Shown: positions 42,967 through 52,865, numbered from the stretch's first letter. The stretch is DNA of 64,000 bases from Candidatus Zixiibacteriota bacterium (GCA_024280775.1 JAJRPM010000012.1:1-64000), one strand, 5' to 3'. The notes: a model not told the origin generated them from the letters alone. Numbers and translations: made by a program.

Positions 42967-43929
42967 CTATGCCGCTGGATTGGATGGCGGGTTTTGAGCC
43001 TTTGAATTGCCGGCGCCGAGACCTGCGCCCTCGACTAAGGCGCTGAGGGCTCCCATAGTTCCGATTGCATCCATGGGGATGAACATTTTGTTGGCGGGGT
43101 TTTCCGCAAGGCGAGGTAACATCTCTAAGTATTTTAGCGTGATGAGGGCCTCATTGGGTTTGCCTTCATGAATAGCGTTGAAGACATTCTTGATGGCAGT
43201 CGCTTCACCTTCAGCCACTGCGACTTTGCGATACTTCTCGGCGTCAGCGCGAGTGCGCACAGCCTCGGCTTCGCCTTCGGCGACCAAAATCGCAAACTGC
43301 CTGGCTCCTTCGGCGCGATTGATTTCGGATTGACGAGAGCCCTCGGCATCTAGAATCTGGGCGCGTTTGTCACGTTCGGCTTTCATTTGGCGGCTCATCG
43401 CTTCGGTAATATCTATCGGCGGATCAATTCTTTGCAATTCCACCCTATTGACTTTGACACCCCATTTGTCTGTTGCTTGATCCAGAACATCACGTAGCTG
43501 GGAGTTGATTGTGTCCCGTGATGACAGACATTCATCTAATGACAATTCGCCTAGAACATTACGCAAGTTGGTTTGCGCTAGTTTGGTGGCGGCCATGATG
43601 TAATTCGAGATTTCATAGCGCGAACGCACCGGGTCGGTGATTTGCGCATAGACAATGGCGTCCACTTCTACGTTTACATTATCGCGGGTAATAACCAGTT
43701 GTGATGGGACATCAAGCACCACTTCACGCATATCAACCTTCATTAGGGTTTCAATGAAGGGAATCAGAAGATTCAATCCGGGTTTGAAGGTTTTTTGATA
43801 TTTACCGAGACGTTCCACTAGTCCGACTTCGAAGGGGCGGATGATGCGAATGGTCATTGAACCCACTACGAAGGCAAACACTACAATCACAGCAACAAAA
43901 GCTATACTACCTATATTTGCGTCAAACAT
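42967..43929 (-). CDS. qmcA: SPFH/Band 7 membrane scaffold protein (stomatin/paraslipin type)
   Basis: This 320-residue inner-membrane protein has one N-terminal helix (residues ~8-28), then an SPFH/Band 7 domain (V-P-x-G-x-x-G/V-E-R-L-G-K-Y form, here P-F-E-V-G-L-V-E-R-L-G-K-Y; R-D-N-V-N-V-E-V-D-A) and a long charged helical region rich in Ala/Glu/Arg (A-E-G-E-A-E-A-V-R-T-R-A) that drives oligomerisation. It matches the YbbK/QmcA subgroup that pairs with NfeD proteins. AAAGGAAA lies seven bases before the ATG. The NfeD gene is 24 bases upstream and a strong terminator follows the stop. The role, organising membrane microdomains and protein quality control, is known for the family. Confidence 0.92.
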   Translation of the reverse strand: MFDANIGSIAFVAVIVVFAFVVGSMTIRIIRPFEVGLVERLGKYQKTFKPGLNLLIPFIETLMKVDMREVVLDVPSQLVITRDNVNVEVDAIVYAQITDPVRSRYEISNYIMAATKLAQTNLRNVLGELSLDECLSSRDTINSQLRDVLDQATDKWGVKVNRVELQRIDPPIDITEAMSRQMKAERDKRAQILDAEGSRQSEINRAEGARQFAILVAEGEAEAVRTRADAEKYRKVAVAEGEATAIKNVFNAIHEGKPNEALITLKYLEMLPRLAENPANKMFIPMDAIGTMGALSALVEGAGLGAGNSKAQNPPSNPAA

Positions 43930-43953
43930 GTTTTTTTCCTTTCAATATGTAAA

Positions 43954-44406
43954 TTACTCTGGGGCGTTTTGCTCGGGCAATCCGGGGCGCACTTGCAAGC
44001 GATTTCCGTCGATTCCGATGACTGTTACTTTGCTTCCGTTTGAGATGTTAGAATCCGACTGAGCGCTCCATACCTCTCCCTGTATCCTAACTTGCCCGCG
44101 ACCTTCGAGCGCATCGATATCTTTTACTACAATCGCCGGTTGGTTAATGAGCGCCTCGATATTCGACTTTTGGGCTGAGTCACTTGAAATTTTCTTGGCG
44201 AACTTTCGTGTCAGCGGCACAAGAATAATAGAAATCACGCCAAATATGGCGGTTTGCATCAAGTAGGATTCTGGCGCCATCTGGGCATAGAATGCCGCTC
44301 CAACAGCGCCAATAGCAAAACAGGCGAAAACCAAACCGGGCAATCCTATTTCGACAATCAAAAAAAGCAGGGCCGCGGCCATCCATATCCAAAACATTGT
44401 TTCCAT
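43954..44406 (-). CDS. NfeD family membrane protein
   Basis: This 150-residue inner-membrane protein has three close helices (W-I-W-M-A-A-A-L-L-F-L, A-C-F-A-I-G-A-V-G-A, A-I-F-G-V-I-S-I-I-L-V) followed by a C-terminal OB-fold domain (G-R-G-Q-V-R-I-Q-G-E-V-W-S-A ... G-S-K-V-T-V). This is the short NfeD type without the ClpP-like protease domain. The ATG at 44406 is chosen because AGGAG lies six bases upstream; an in-frame TTG two codons earlier is less likely. It forms a two-gene operon with the SPFH protein, the standard partnership in which the OB domain interacts with the Band 7 oligomer. Confidence 0.92.
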   Translation of the reverse strand: METMFWIWMAAALLFLIVEIGLPGLVFACFAIGAVGAAFYAQMAPESYLMQTAIFGVISIILVPLTRKFAKKISSDSAQKSNIEALINQPAIVVKDIDALEGRGQVRIQGEVWSAQSDSNISNGSKVTVIGIDGNRLQVRPGLPEQNAPE

Positions 44407-44635
44407 AATCAACTCCTTTCTTCCGCCTACAGGATGCGAATGTTAGAGACTGTTCGCCAGTAAAAGTTTCCCTCTTCGGTTACGTGATACTCGGACAGTT
44501 ATCTCTTGTCTCCATAATCAATACTACCCAAACGCAGAGATATTCATTTATTTCCGCATAGTGGTTTAGTAGCGTAGTATTCAGGGGTCCTGAATTATTC
44601 ACGGGAAAACAACTTGGTAAGAAAGTGGAAACGCC

Positions 44636-45451
44636 ATGCGAAAAACAAAGAAGAAAAACCAAGACACTTATGGCGAGTTTGCAGGTTTGTATGACAAAAT
44701 GTCAGCAGATGGACATTCGCTGGAGATGGTTCCTTATGCGCTACGCATTTTCAAACGCTTTCGAGGGACATCAGGCGCCGGATTCCGGAGGGGACTTGAT
44801 TTGTGTTGCGGTACGGGGTCTGCGACACTGGCCTTTGCCGAAGAGGGTTACACCATGATTGGTGTGGATGGTTCAAAGCAAATGTTGCAACATGCCAAGG
44901 CCAAGGGCGCCTCTGTTGCAGGCGCATCTAGAAAACGAGCCACTTTTGTGCATGGAATACTGCCGAATTTTCGTAGTCACAAGGCTCTATCCAAAGCGGA
45001 GAGTTTTGATTTTGTAGTTTCCTTTTATGACAGCTTGAACTATCTGCTAAGCGAGAGAGAGTTGGAGAAAGCTTTCGCTAATGTAGGAGAGCTGGTAAGA
45101 ACCGATGGGTTGTTTGTTTTTGATATGAATGGGGCTGAGGCGCTAAAGGTTATTTGGGGCGGGCAGACTTATGCCGATGCTCAGGAGGATGTGGCCTGGA
45201 TTTGGAAGAATCAGTATTATGCCAAGGCGAAAATGGCTGATGCGCATACTATATTCTTTGCAAAATCAGGCAAAAGCGGTCTTTGGCGCAGATTCGATGA
45301 GACACACACCGAGAAGGCATATACAATAGCCTGCGTGAAACGTTTATTGCGAAAAGCGGGGTTTGAACCGCTGGCGGCATATCGATGTTTTAGCTTTGCA
45401 TCGGCACAGGCCAAAGACTATCGCTTTTGTTTTGTAGCGCGTAAGCGCTAA
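44636..45451 (+). CDS. Class I SAM-dependent methyltransferase
   Basis: This 271-residue cytoplasmic protein has motif I L-D-L-C-C-G-T-G-S-A-T (residues ~58-68), motif II V-D-G-S, a post-II segment S-F-D-F-V-V-S-F-Y-D-S-L-N-Y-L and the C-terminal F-C-F-V-A-R-K-R strand. These mark a Methyltransf_25/11-type small-molecule methyltransferase. The D-S-L-N-Y-L sequence is common in members acting on small acceptors, but the substrate is unknown. It is divergent from the NfeD-SPFH operon and convergent with the DUF302 gene, 16 bases between stops. Shine-Dalgarno evidence is weak (GTGGAAA). Confidence 0.88.
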   Translation: MRKTKKKNQDTYGEFAGLYDKMSADGHSLEMVPYALRIFKRFRGTSGAGFRRGLDLCCGTGSATLAFAEEGYTMIGVDGSKQMLQHAKAKGASVAGASRKRATFVHGILPNFRSHKALSKAESFDFVVSFYDSLNYLLSERELEKAFANVGELVRTDGLFVFDMNGAEALKVIWGGQTYADAQEDVAWIWKNQYYAKAKMADAHTIFFAKSGKSGLWRRFDETHTEKAYTIACVKRLLRKAGFEPLAAYRCFSFASAQAKDYRFCFVARKR

Positions 45452-45467
45452 CGGAAACTACTTAGCT

Positions 45468-45878
45468 CTATAGAACCTGCTTCATGATGCCTATCAGTTT
45501 GTCCTCAACCTCCTGCGCCAGGTCACCAAGACCGCTTTCGGGGAGGACCATGTTTATCATCGAAGGTCTGCCGAGTGTCACTGAGACTTTGCCGTTGTTT
45601 TCGGCTACGACAAATTTGCAGGGCATAAATAGTGACACATGAGCATCCTGATTTAGCGCCTTGTGGGCGAAGCCGGCGTTGCACACTTCAATAATTCTGA
45701 TCGGCTCGCGGTCAAAGCCTTTTTCTTTTAGCGTTTCCTGAACGTCATGAATTGCCAATACGCGGAAATTATTCTGCGGGCTGGTTTCCTCAAGCGCGGA
45801 ACAGACTTCTTCAAATGACTTTTCGGTTTGCATGGTGAAGGCAATGCTATCTACTGGAATTCCGACTTCGGTTGACAT
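45468..45878 (-). CDS. DUF302 domain protein
   Basis: This 136-residue soluble protein matches the DUF302 family over its whole length. It has an N-terminal T-x-x-S-F-E-E-V segment, an I-H-D-V-Q-x-T-L-K-E-K-G-F motif, and E-V-C-N-A-G-F-A-H-K-A-L ... H-V-S-L-F-M-P-C-K-F-V-V with the two conserved cysteine contexts. There is no signal peptide. AAGGAAG lies six bases before the ATG. It is downstream of the DUF255 lipoprotein by position but each reads left, so it is transcribed after that gene at a 56-base gap. Family members are often near redox or sulfur genes; the molecular role is not established. Confidence 0.9.
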   Translation of the reverse strand: MSTEVGIPVDSIAFTMQTEKSFEEVCSALEETSPQNNFRVLAIHDVQETLKEKGFDREPIRIIEVCNAGFAHKALNQDAHVSLFMPCKFVVAENNGKVSVTLGRPSMINMVLPESGLGDLAQEVEDKLIGIMKQVL

Positions 45879-45933
45879 GATTACTTCCTTTCCAAATAAG
45901 TTTGAGTGTGCTTTACAATCTTTGGTTTAGCTA

Positions 45934-48228
45934 CTAATTGTTAAGCCGTAATTCTGCGACTTGTTGTTCGAATTCTTTCGGGTCATTGGTTGGCAATTTG
46001 CAGGTGTAGTTTTGGCAGACATAACCTGTTGCGCCGCTGTTCGAATCGTTGAGCTTTGTTCTGCCGCGCAGTAAGGCAATTCTGTCCTCTGGCGACTCTG
46101 CGGTAGCTACTATTCTATAGGGGAAATAGCGCTCGTAGATGGATTTCAAGAACAGGTCACGACCTTGGGGGTCTCCGATTATTGCGAATTCTGCGCGGGG
46201 GATATATTCGTTATGCAAGACCAATACGGCGCTCATCATTCCGACAGGTGAGCGTTTGATTGAGGTTCCCAGCGCTTCGAGTGAGTTTTTCACTTTTGCG
46301 GCTAATGCTTTGTCATCGGTGAACGCCGCGACTCGTTGGGCCGCTTGCAATAGGATACTTCCCGGAGCGGAGTATGAACCATCGTATACATCACTTGGCC
46401 GAACTAAGTGGTCGCTGTTTCCAGCAGGTGACAGGAAAAGAGAGCCGGAATCATCGGAGAACAAATCCATCGCGCTTTTGGTCAAAGTAGTGGCAAATTC
46501 CAACCATTGGTAGTCATGGTCGGCTTCGTACAGATCTACCATGCCGTTGGCGACATATCCGTAGTCTTCCAAAAACTGTCCTTCGGAGAAAGCGCCTTTG
46601 CGGTATGTATGTCGCAGGACTTCTCCGTCGTACATTGTTTCTTTGAGAAATCTTCCCAATCGGCGCGCGGATTCCAGGAAGCGCTTTTCTCCGGTTACTT
46701 CATAGCCGCGTGCGAATGCGGTGAGCGCCATGCCGTTCCATCCAGTTACTACTTTGTCATCAGTCATCGGGCGAATACGCGGAGCGCGGGCGTCGAAAAG
46801 TTTCTTGTTCAATTTGTTCAGGCGTTCACGGATGTTGGCCTCGTCAGGGTCTTCACGCAGTCCGCGGAAGACGCTTTCATTACGCGCCAGGACATTTGTT
46901 CCGTCTTCGAAATTTCCTGCGTCAGTTACGACATAGTATTGATAGTAAAAGTCTGCATCGGAGCCGAGGATTTTGTCTACATCGGCTTTGCGCCAGGCGT
47001 AGAACTTGCCCTCCTCACCTTCACTATCAGCATCGAGCGCCGAATAGAATCCTCCGGCAGGGTCTGATAGTTCACGGCGCATAAAGTCTAATGTTTCTAT
47101 TGCCGCCTGGCGATAGTCGGGGGAATTGTACACTATTGACGCATCCAGATACACAGGAACCAGCAGAGAATTATCATAGAGCATTTTCTCAAAATGCGGC
47201 ACAGCCCATTTGCGGTCTACTGTGTAGCGATGGAATCCGCCTCCAAGGTGATCATACATTCCATGTGACATCATGGCATCGAGAGTTTGTGTCACTGCCG
47301 CAGAGGATTTTTCAGCTTTGTCAGCTTTCTCGCTGTTGGCGGGATTTGCATCGCCTTTGGCGCTTTCGTCATTCCGGTTTATTGCATAGTAACGAAGCAG
47401 GGCGGCTAATTCTGAGGCGTGTGGGAATTTTTTGTCGTTTCCGAATCCACCAAAAGTAAAATCAACTCTGCCTAGAGATTGATCTATAGCCTCGTCGAAT
47501 ATGTTTTTGCCCAGACTGATTTTTTCGGCGGAGATTTGCAATTGGCGTTTTACTATTGAGGTTAGCTTGTCTGCTTGTAGATTTACATCGCCGCGGTTTT
47601 CTGTGAAGACACGGTTCAGGTTATTCAAGAGCGAAAGAAATCCGGGACGGCCATAGGCGTCATCTCTGGGGAAGTATGTACCTGCAAAGAACGGTTTCAA
47701 GTCCGGTGTCATAAACACAGACATCGGCCATCCGCCCCCGCCGCGAGTGAATGCCTGCACTGCCGTCATATAGATTTGGTCGATGTCGGGACGTTGCTCG
47801 CGGTCTACTTTGATTGAGATGAAATGTTCATTTAGGAAAGCGGCGACACTGTCATCTACGAAAGATTCGTGCTCCATCACATGGCACCAATGGCAGGAGG
47901 CATAGCCGACGGACAGAAAGATTGGTTTGTTTTCATCACGGGCGCGCTTTAGCGCTTCCTCGCCCCAGGGATACCAGTCAACCGGGTTGTCGGCGTGCAT
48001 CAACAGGTAGGGTGAACTTTCGCCGACTAGGTGATTTAGTTTCTTGCTGGGATCATACCACTCCTGTTCTGCAACTTCCTGCTGGGTGGTTTCTTTGTCA
48101 ATGGAATTGTCGTTCATGGTTTCTGATTCTCCGGCGTCACTCTTAGAGGATGAACTTGAGGAACATGAACTGGAGCCTAGAATGGTAAGAAAAGTAATCA
48201 CGGCCACCGTTTCTGCGAGCCCACGCAT
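45934..48228 (-). CDS. DUF255 thioredoxin-domain protein (YyaL/SPATA20 family), lipoprotein form
   Basis: This large protein of about 764 residues has a lipoprotein signal ending G-S-S-S-C followed by a polyserine run. Next comes the thioredoxin-like DUF255 domain with [20 protein letters not shown] (redox CxxC form) and K-V-D-R-E-x-R-P-D-I-D. The rest is an alpha/alpha toroid (N-acylglucosamine-2-epimerase-like) with H-F-E-K-M-L-Y-D-N. Most relatives are cytoplasmic, so export to the envelope is notable. The ATG at 48228 gives a compact 22-residue signal; a TTG at 48258 is the alternative. Its enzymatic activity is unknown. Confidence 0.9.
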   Translation of the reverse strand: MRGLAETVAVITFLTILGSSSCSSSSSSKSDAGESETMNDNSIDKETTQQEVAEQEWYDPSKKLNHLVGESSPYLLMHADNPVDWYPWGEEALKRARDENKPIFLSVGYASCHWCHVMEHESFVDDSVAAFLNEHFISIKVDREQRPDIDQIYMTAVQAFTRGGGGWPMSVFMTPDLKPFFAGTYFPRDDAYGRPGFLSLLNNLNRVFTENRGDVNLQADKLTSIVKRQLQISAEKISLGKNIFDEAIDQSLGRVDFTFGGFGNDKKFPHASELAALLRYYAINRNDESAKGDANPANSEKADKAEKSSAAVTQTLDAMMSHGMYDHLGGGFHRYTVDRKWAVPHFEKMLYDNSLLVPVYLDASIVYNSPDYRQAAIETLDFMRRELSDPAGGFYSALDADSEGEEGKFYAWRKADVDKILGSDADFYYQYYVVTDAGNFEDGTNVLARNESVFRGLREDPDEANIRERLNKLNKKLFDARAPRIRPMTDDKVVTGWNGMALTAFARGYEVTGEKRFLESARRLGRFLKETMYDGEVLRHTYRKGAFSEGQFLEDYGYVANGMVDLYEADHDYQWLEFATTLTKSAMDLFSDDSGSLFLSPAGNSDHLVRPSDVYDGSYSAPGSILLQAAQRVAAFTDDKALAAKVKNSLEALGTSIKRSPVGMMSAVLVLHNEYIPRAEFAIIGDPQGRDLFLKSIYERYFPYRIVATAESPEDRIALLRGRTKLNDSNSGATGYVCQNYTCKLPTNDPKEFEQQVAELRLNN

Positions 48229-48381
48229 GCGGTTTATTGATTTTGGGTTAGATTTCAACTGTCACATCGCTTTCCTGTGATATGTATTGTGATGCGTTGT
48301 TCGTAGCGCGCTCGAAAGGCGCCAGTCACTTATACCCCTGTATGGGGAAATGACCAATCAAATAATTATAGCGCTATTGAT

Positions 48382-49884
48382 TCAGTTTAGCTTGATATCG
48401 CCGGCCAAAAAGAGAGAAAAATTCATACGTAGATAAAAGGAGCTTCTATTCGAGTTTTGCAGGTTTCGCTCGTTCTTGAAATCTCTCCAGCCGAGAGTGG
48501 CTTGAAGAAGTCCCTCTCTGCCGATGCCCAGTCCGCTACCGGATAGCAGAGGAACTTTCGCGAGATAGCCTAGCTCAAAGGCAGTTGATTTCTCCACAGT
48601 TCCAGTAGGGAATGGCTCTGAAAAATCTCCGCTGGTAGCCAGCCAGGGCTCACTCCAGGGGTCGGTGATTCTTCCGACTCCGCGTCGCTGAATTATGCTG
48701 GTGAGTCTAAGCAGGCTTTCGGCGCCGAACCAGTGTAGAAAATCCAGCTGGATGGTTTCGAAATCGTTACCCAGCGGATGACCTAGCGGGCGGTTTTGGT
48801 TTAGATATCGATTCCGGGGTAGTTTTTGATTGTAGGTGCGATTTGTTACGCGGCTCCAATTGACTTTGAGGTCGGTGGCCGGAAGAATGTCATTTAGGCG
48901 GGCGCCAAAGATGAAGCCAATTTCGTTTGGCTCTTGATCACCCTGAGTTTTGTTGTCTATTTGGAAATCATCAACCAGGAATTGCCCGAAGAGATTCAGA
49001 TTGTGCATCAGGCGCAGGTCATAGTCCAGCCCAAGGAAGGTGTTGTCGTTATTGTCTTCGTTGAGCTGATTTCCGTGAAAGAACATCAGTGGATTGAGGA
49101 ATTGCAATTCCATGCCGCGACCAGGCCCTGCGAAGAGGGCTGATTCAAAAATCCCGATACGCACATTGTCTGAAAAGCGTAAATCAACTCTGTGCGCCGC
49201 GAGGTAGCGATTGATGAATACTTCAGAACTATCAGTATCGGGAGAAATCGGATCAAGTCGCGCTATTTGATAACTGAAAGTTAGTTTACTTCCGAAGCGA
49301 TAGCGAAATGAGGCGCCATCCAATGGCGCTGCTGTTTGGCTAAGTAATAGATTCGTGTATTGAGGGCCCCAGCTTGCCCGATAGCGACCTGCTAGCGCTG
49401 TTAGTTTATTGTTTTGATAGGATACCAGAGCAGTCTCTACATCACCTGCCAACCCTCGCCAGACTTTTCCGGTGTATGTGGGGTCACGCGCTAGTTCTTC
49501 GTCGAGGACAAACGAGCTCATCGCTGATATGTTATCAGAGAGATGCGCAGTTACCCCCGCTCTGAAGCGCTCCGTAGTGACACTGCGTCGTTGTTGTTCG
49601 CCGTCATATCCCTGCGAGGGCGATACATAGACGCGCATAGCATTTTGGGACTGCGGCCAGTATGACAATGCGCCGGGGGTGTTGTTTGAGGCGCTTGTTG
49701 TTAAGTAGGGCGCTAGTTGATAGTTGGTAATTGCGTTGTCGCCTGCTGTGCGTAGGTGGAGCAGGCGTTGATAGAATAGCTCTGTTCCGGGTTCTCCCAC
49801 AGGTAAGATTTGCGCGTTGAGCGCAGTAGTGACACTCAAGACAACTGCAGAGGCGGTAACAATGTTGAGTAAAACTGTTTTCAT
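48382..49884 (-). CDS. Wzi-like capsule assembly outer-membrane protein
   Basis: This exported beta-barrel protein of 500 residues has a signal (ASAVVLSVTTALNA, cleavage before Q) and the Caps_assemb_Wzi pattern, including G-R-Y-R-A-S-W-G-P, F-A-G-P-G-R-G-M-E-L-Q-F-L-N-P-L and repeated barrel strands. It lacks a terminal aromatic residue. Wzi-type proteins anchor or help assemble group 1-like capsules at the outer membrane, which fits its place at the end of the polysaccharide locus. The ATG at 49884 (AGGA nine bases upstream, signal peptide following) is chosen over an upstream ATG at 49959 that would add 25 Ser/Cys-rich residues. Confidence 0.85.
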   Translation of the reverse strand: MKTVLLNIVTASAVVLSVTTALNAQILPVGEPGTELFYQRLLHLRTAGDNAITNYQLAPYLTTSASNNTPGALSYWPQSQNAMRVYVSPSQGYDGEQQRRSVTTERFRAGVTAHLSDNISAMSSFVLDEELARDPTYTGKVWRGLAGDVETALVSYQNNKLTALAGRYRASWGPQYTNLLLSQTAAPLDGASFRYRFGSKLTFSYQIARLDPISPDTDSSEVFINRYLAAHRVDLRFSDNVRIGIFESALFAGPGRGMELQFLNPLMFFHGNQLNEDNNDNTFLGLDYDLRLMHNLNLFGQFLVDDFQIDNKTQGDQEPNEIGFIFGARLNDILPATDLKVNWSRVTNRTYNQKLPRNRYLNQNRPLGHPLGNDFETIQLDFLHWFGAESLLRLTSIIQRRGVGRITDPWSEPWLATSGDFSEPFPTGTVEKSTAFELGYLAKVPLLSGSGLGIGREGLLQATLGWRDFKNERNLQNSNRSSFYLRMNFSLFLAGDIKLN

Positions 49885-49959
49885 GACGGCTATCCTATGC
49901 CGTGAGTCACAGCTACAATAACTTTTGTTTATGAGTAGTAGCTGTGACAGGTGTCCCAA

Positions 49960-51414
49960 TTAGCAACCGGTCCCTTTTAGGACAGTTGGCGCAGTGCGGG
50001 CGATTATTTTGGCGTCCAGCCATAGTGACCAATTATCTATATACTCAAGGTCGAGCTTCATCCAGTCTTCAAAATCAATGTTGTTGCGTCCGCTGACCTG
50101 CCAGATGCATGTTAATCCGGGTTTGACAGCGAGTTTACGTCTTTGCCAGGGAGCGAATTCAGCTACTTCTTTCGGCAGAGCCGGACGTGGTCCCACTAGT
50201 GACATATCACCTTTTAGCACATTGAAAAGTTGCGGTAGTTCATCAACTGAGTATTTGCGCAATACTTTACCAAGCGGTGTTATGCGCGGGTCATTTTTCA
50301 TTTTGAACATTGGGCCGGACATTTCGTTGTGACCTTGCAAGGATGTTTTCTTTTCCTCGGCGTCAGTGGTCATGGTTCTAAATTTGTACACCTGAAATGG
50401 AGCGCCATTTTGTCCCAGTCGTGTTTGTGCAAAAAACGCCGGGCCTTTGGAGGTGAACTTTACCGCGAGCGCGGTTAGCGCCAGGAATGGAGAAATCACA
50501 ATTAGGCCTACTGCCGCGGCAACTCTGTCGACTGTTTCTTTGAGCAAGGTAGCGGCGCTTTTTGGTTTTGAGGAGCTGTAGACCAAGGCCGGTTGACCGT
50601 TGAAATGCTCCAAGTGGCAGGAACATATCTTTGAATGATATACATGCGGCAGAACACAAACCGGCACACCCATTTTCTCGGCCAGCTCAAATGCTTTGTG
50701 ACTTCCCTGCAAATCTTCCGGTTCGGGGGCCATGAATAATACATCAACTTGGCTTTCAAGCACTATGCGCTCGAATTTGTCCATGCCTCCTATAAGTGGC
50801 ACGTCACGATAACTCCAGAGCCCTTTTCTCTGACAATCAATGAAACCAACAGGTGTTATATCTGACTGCGGATTCTCCGCCAGAGTTTCAACCACACGCT
50901 TGCCATTATCACCTGCTCCATAGACCAAAGCTTTGCGTTCGGCAAGACTGACGCTCTTTGCAGGTTGCAGGATGTTGAATCCCGGGTCACCGATTGATAG
51001 CTTACGACTATTAGCGCTTCCTATCCACTGTCTGAGAATTACCGGTATGTTTTGTAGCGCGGTGTTGAACACTAGAAAAGTTATCAGCTCTGATTTTGAG
51101 AGCGGTGTTTCTACAATAAACGCATAGGCAAGTATACCCAGCGCAAATTTGATTTCTGATTTGAGGTTGTTAAGCAACAAGACTGCGTCATCGGCTGGGC
51201 GCAGGCGATCACGCAGGCCGCATTGCAAATAAATTAGTCCATACAATAGGCCAGTTAGCGCCAGCATTTCTACTAGCTCGCTGAACCTCAACTCCTGAGA
51301 CCATATTGAGGCAGAAAGGCTCAATGCTACTCCCGCTAAGATTAGTCTCAATGGGGCGCCGCTTATCATGCGCGCTAGTTGGCGCGGGGTCGTATGTTTT
51401 CTTGCATGTTCCAT
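49960..51414 (-). CDS. Polyprenyl-phosphate sugar-1-phosphate transferase (initiating PHPT)
   Basis: This 484-residue membrane enzyme starts polysaccharide repeat-unit assembly by moving a sugar-1-phosphate from a nucleotide sugar to undecaprenyl phosphate. The N-terminal half has membrane helices and a Rossmann-like CoA-binding domain (V-Y-G-A-G-D-N-G-K-R-V). The C-terminal ~190 residues are the bacterial sugar transferase domain: one re-entrant helix (V-G-L-I-V-I-S-P-F-L-A-L), K-F-R-T-M, D-E-L-P-Q-L-F-N-V-L-K-G-D-M-S-L-V-G-P-R-P, and W-Q-V-S-G-R-N-N. Which sugar is transferred cannot be told. Shine-Dalgarno evidence is weak. The Wzi-like gene follows it. Confidence 0.92.
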   Translation of the reverse strand: MEHARKHTTPRQLARMISGAPLRLILAGVALSLSASIWSQELRFSELVEMLALTGLLYGLIYLQCGLRDRLRPADDAVLLLNNLKSEIKFALGILAYAFIVETPLSKSELITFLVFNTALQNIPVILRQWIGSANSRKLSIGDPGFNILQPAKSVSLAERKALVYGAGDNGKRVVETLAENPQSDITPVGFIDCQRKGLWSYRDVPLIGGMDKFERIVLESQVDVLFMAPEPEDLQGSHKAFELAEKMGVPVCVLPHVYHSKICSCHLEHFNGQPALVYSSSKPKSAATLLKETVDRVAAAVGLIVISPFLALTALAVKFTSKGPAFFAQTRLGQNGAPFQVYKFRTMTTDAEEKKTSLQGHNEMSGPMFKMKNDPRITPLGKVLRKYSVDELPQLFNVLKGDMSLVGPRPALPKEVAEFAPWQRRKLAVKPGLTCIWQVSGRNNIDFEDWMKLDLEYIDNWSLWLDAKIIARTAPTVLKGTGC

Positions 51415-51479
51415 TTTGTTCGGGCCGTTTTACTGTTGCGGGTTGTTGTGCTATTACAAGTTGTGCTACTCCAATGGGC

Positions 51480-52844
51480 TTAGGATTGTTTTTTGCAGAG
51501 TCCCTGCAATAAGTCGCTGTAATTCTCTGCTAGAGTTTCGCGGCGATTGTTCTTGGTGACGTACTTCCGTCCCTGTTTGCCCAGGGCTCGGGAATGTTCA
51601 CGATTTCCAAAGAGTCTCTCAATACGCTCTACTAATGACTCAACGTTTTCCGGCTCGAATGTTTCTCCGGCTTCTGCTTTTTGCACTAAGCGTTTTGATT
51701 CTCCATTTGCTCCGAGAAGGATTGGACATTCGGCGGCCATTATTTCGTAGAGCTTGGATGGGATGTTTCTCTCAAAGAGGTTGGTTTTTTTCAAGGGCGC
51801 CAGACACACATCAGAAGCGGCATAGTAATTTGGCACTTCATCGGCCGAAGCCTGGGGGGCAAAGGTGATGTTATCCAGATTTTTCTGTTTTGCTCTTGCT
51901 ACGAGCTTGGCTTTTTCTGCGCCTTCGCCGACCATCATGAAACGTATTTTCTTGTTCTCTTTGAGTTTCTCGGCGGCGTCAATTACGGTTTCTAGTTTGT
52001 GCGCCATTCCATGGGTGCCGATATAGCTCACCAAAAATTCGCCATTGAGATTGAATTTGTCGCGAACCTTCTTGCCGTCGGTTTCGTCAAAGCGCTCCAG
52101 AGAAACACCATTGGGAATCAAAGCTATTTTTTCTTTGGGGATACCACGTTCGATAAGAGTGTCAACTGTGCCCTGCGCTACAGCCACTATCAAACTGGCG
52201 CGACGATATAGAAACATTTCGATTGCTTCGAGAGTCCCGATGATGAAACGATTCTTTATTGCTCCCACTGCGACAATTTCTTCGGGCCACAGATCACGGA
52301 CTTCGAAGACGAATTGGGCGCGCTTTGTCAGAGAGATTATCCATGCTGACACTGTAACGAAAAACTGGGGCGATGTGCCTATTACTATATCAGCGGGGCC
52401 GGTTCTCCAACTTGAGCAAAGAATGCTGGAGATCATGAATGATAGATAGTTCGCTATGCGTTTGATGAATCCCTTGTTCGGGGCCGCGTAGATATAGCTT
52501 CTGTGTACGTCAATTCCCTCAATGCTCTCTTTCTGGCTAATTTTCCCACAATATTTCTCGGGAATGACACCTGTTGGATGATTCGGAAATCCGGTGAGGA
52601 TTGTCACTGTGTGGCCGAGGCGCTTCCAGTTTGTTGCCATTTCTGAAACTCTGATGGCCGGCGCATTCACTTCCGGTGGGAAATAATGTGACACATAGTG
52701 AATGTTTAACGAACCGGACTTGGCCCCGGAGAGCAAACTCCCCAGCGTCGAGCTAGTCGACGCTGGAGAACTTGATTCCGATTGGGATGTGGCGCCAGGG
52801 GTCTGACGCTCTTGTTCTGTTACTATCATAGTCATAGCGTTCAT
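51480..52844 (-). CDS. Glycosyltransferase family 4 (WbuB-like, GT-B)
   Basis: This 454-residue enzyme shows the GT-B, retaining family 4 layout. It has I-H-Y-V-S-H-Y-F-P-P-E at residues ~50-60, G-F-P-N-H-P-T-G in the acceptor half, S-Y-I-G-T-H-G and the E-x7-E-like region P-S-K-L-Y-E-I-M-A-A-E-C-P-I-L in the donor half. A Ser/Thr-rich linker of about 45 residues precedes the enzyme core; a long perfect palindrome at 52742-52766 lies in its DNA. It is downstream of the bi-domain oxidoreductase. It probably adds N-acetylated or uronic sugars to the growing repeat unit; the exact donor is unknown. Confidence 0.9.
   Translation of the reverse strand: MNAMTMIVTEQERQTPGATSQSESSSPASTSSTLGSLLSGAKSGSLNIHYVSHYFPPEVNAPAIRVSEMATNWKRLGHTVTILTGFPNHPTGVIPEKYCGKISQKESIEGIDVHRSYIYAAPNKGFIKRIANYLSFMISSILCSSWRTGPADIVIGTSPQFFVTVSAWIISLTKRAQFVFEVRDLWPEEIVAVGAIKNRFIIGTLEAIEMFLYRRASLIVAVAQGTVDTLIERGIPKEKIALIPNGVSLERFDETDGKKVRDKFNLNGEFLVSYIGTHGMAHKLETVIDAAEKLKENKKIRFMMVGEGAEKAKLVARAKQKNLDNITFAPQASADEVPNYYAASDVCLAPLKKTNLFERNIPSKLYEIMAAECPILLGANGESKRLVQKAEAGETFEPENVESLVERIERLFGNREHSRALGKQGRKYVTKNNRRETLAENYSDLLQGLCKKQS
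52742..52766. repeat. Perfect 10-bp-stem palindrome inside a glycosyltransferase linker
   Basis: CCAGCGTCGA (52742-52751) and TCGACGCTGG (52757-52766) form a perfect 10-bp stem around GCTAG. It lies in the low-complexity Ser/Thr-rich linker at the start of the glycosyltransferase, where residues are under little constraint. It could pause transcription or translation early in the gene. No function is shown. Confidence 0.7.
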
Positions 52845-52865
52845 TGTTATAGCGTTTGCCGGGTT

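Noticed and set aside
46507-47067. Open frame of 186 codons on the plus strand
   Set aside because: It lies antisense within the clear DUF255 gene, shows no domain or ribosome site, and is a shadow of that gene's codon pattern.
48361-48381. Short palindrome ATAGCGCTAT after the capsule locus as a terminator
   Set aside because: The stem is only five base pairs with no loop and no T-run follows, so it does not fit an intrinsic terminator.
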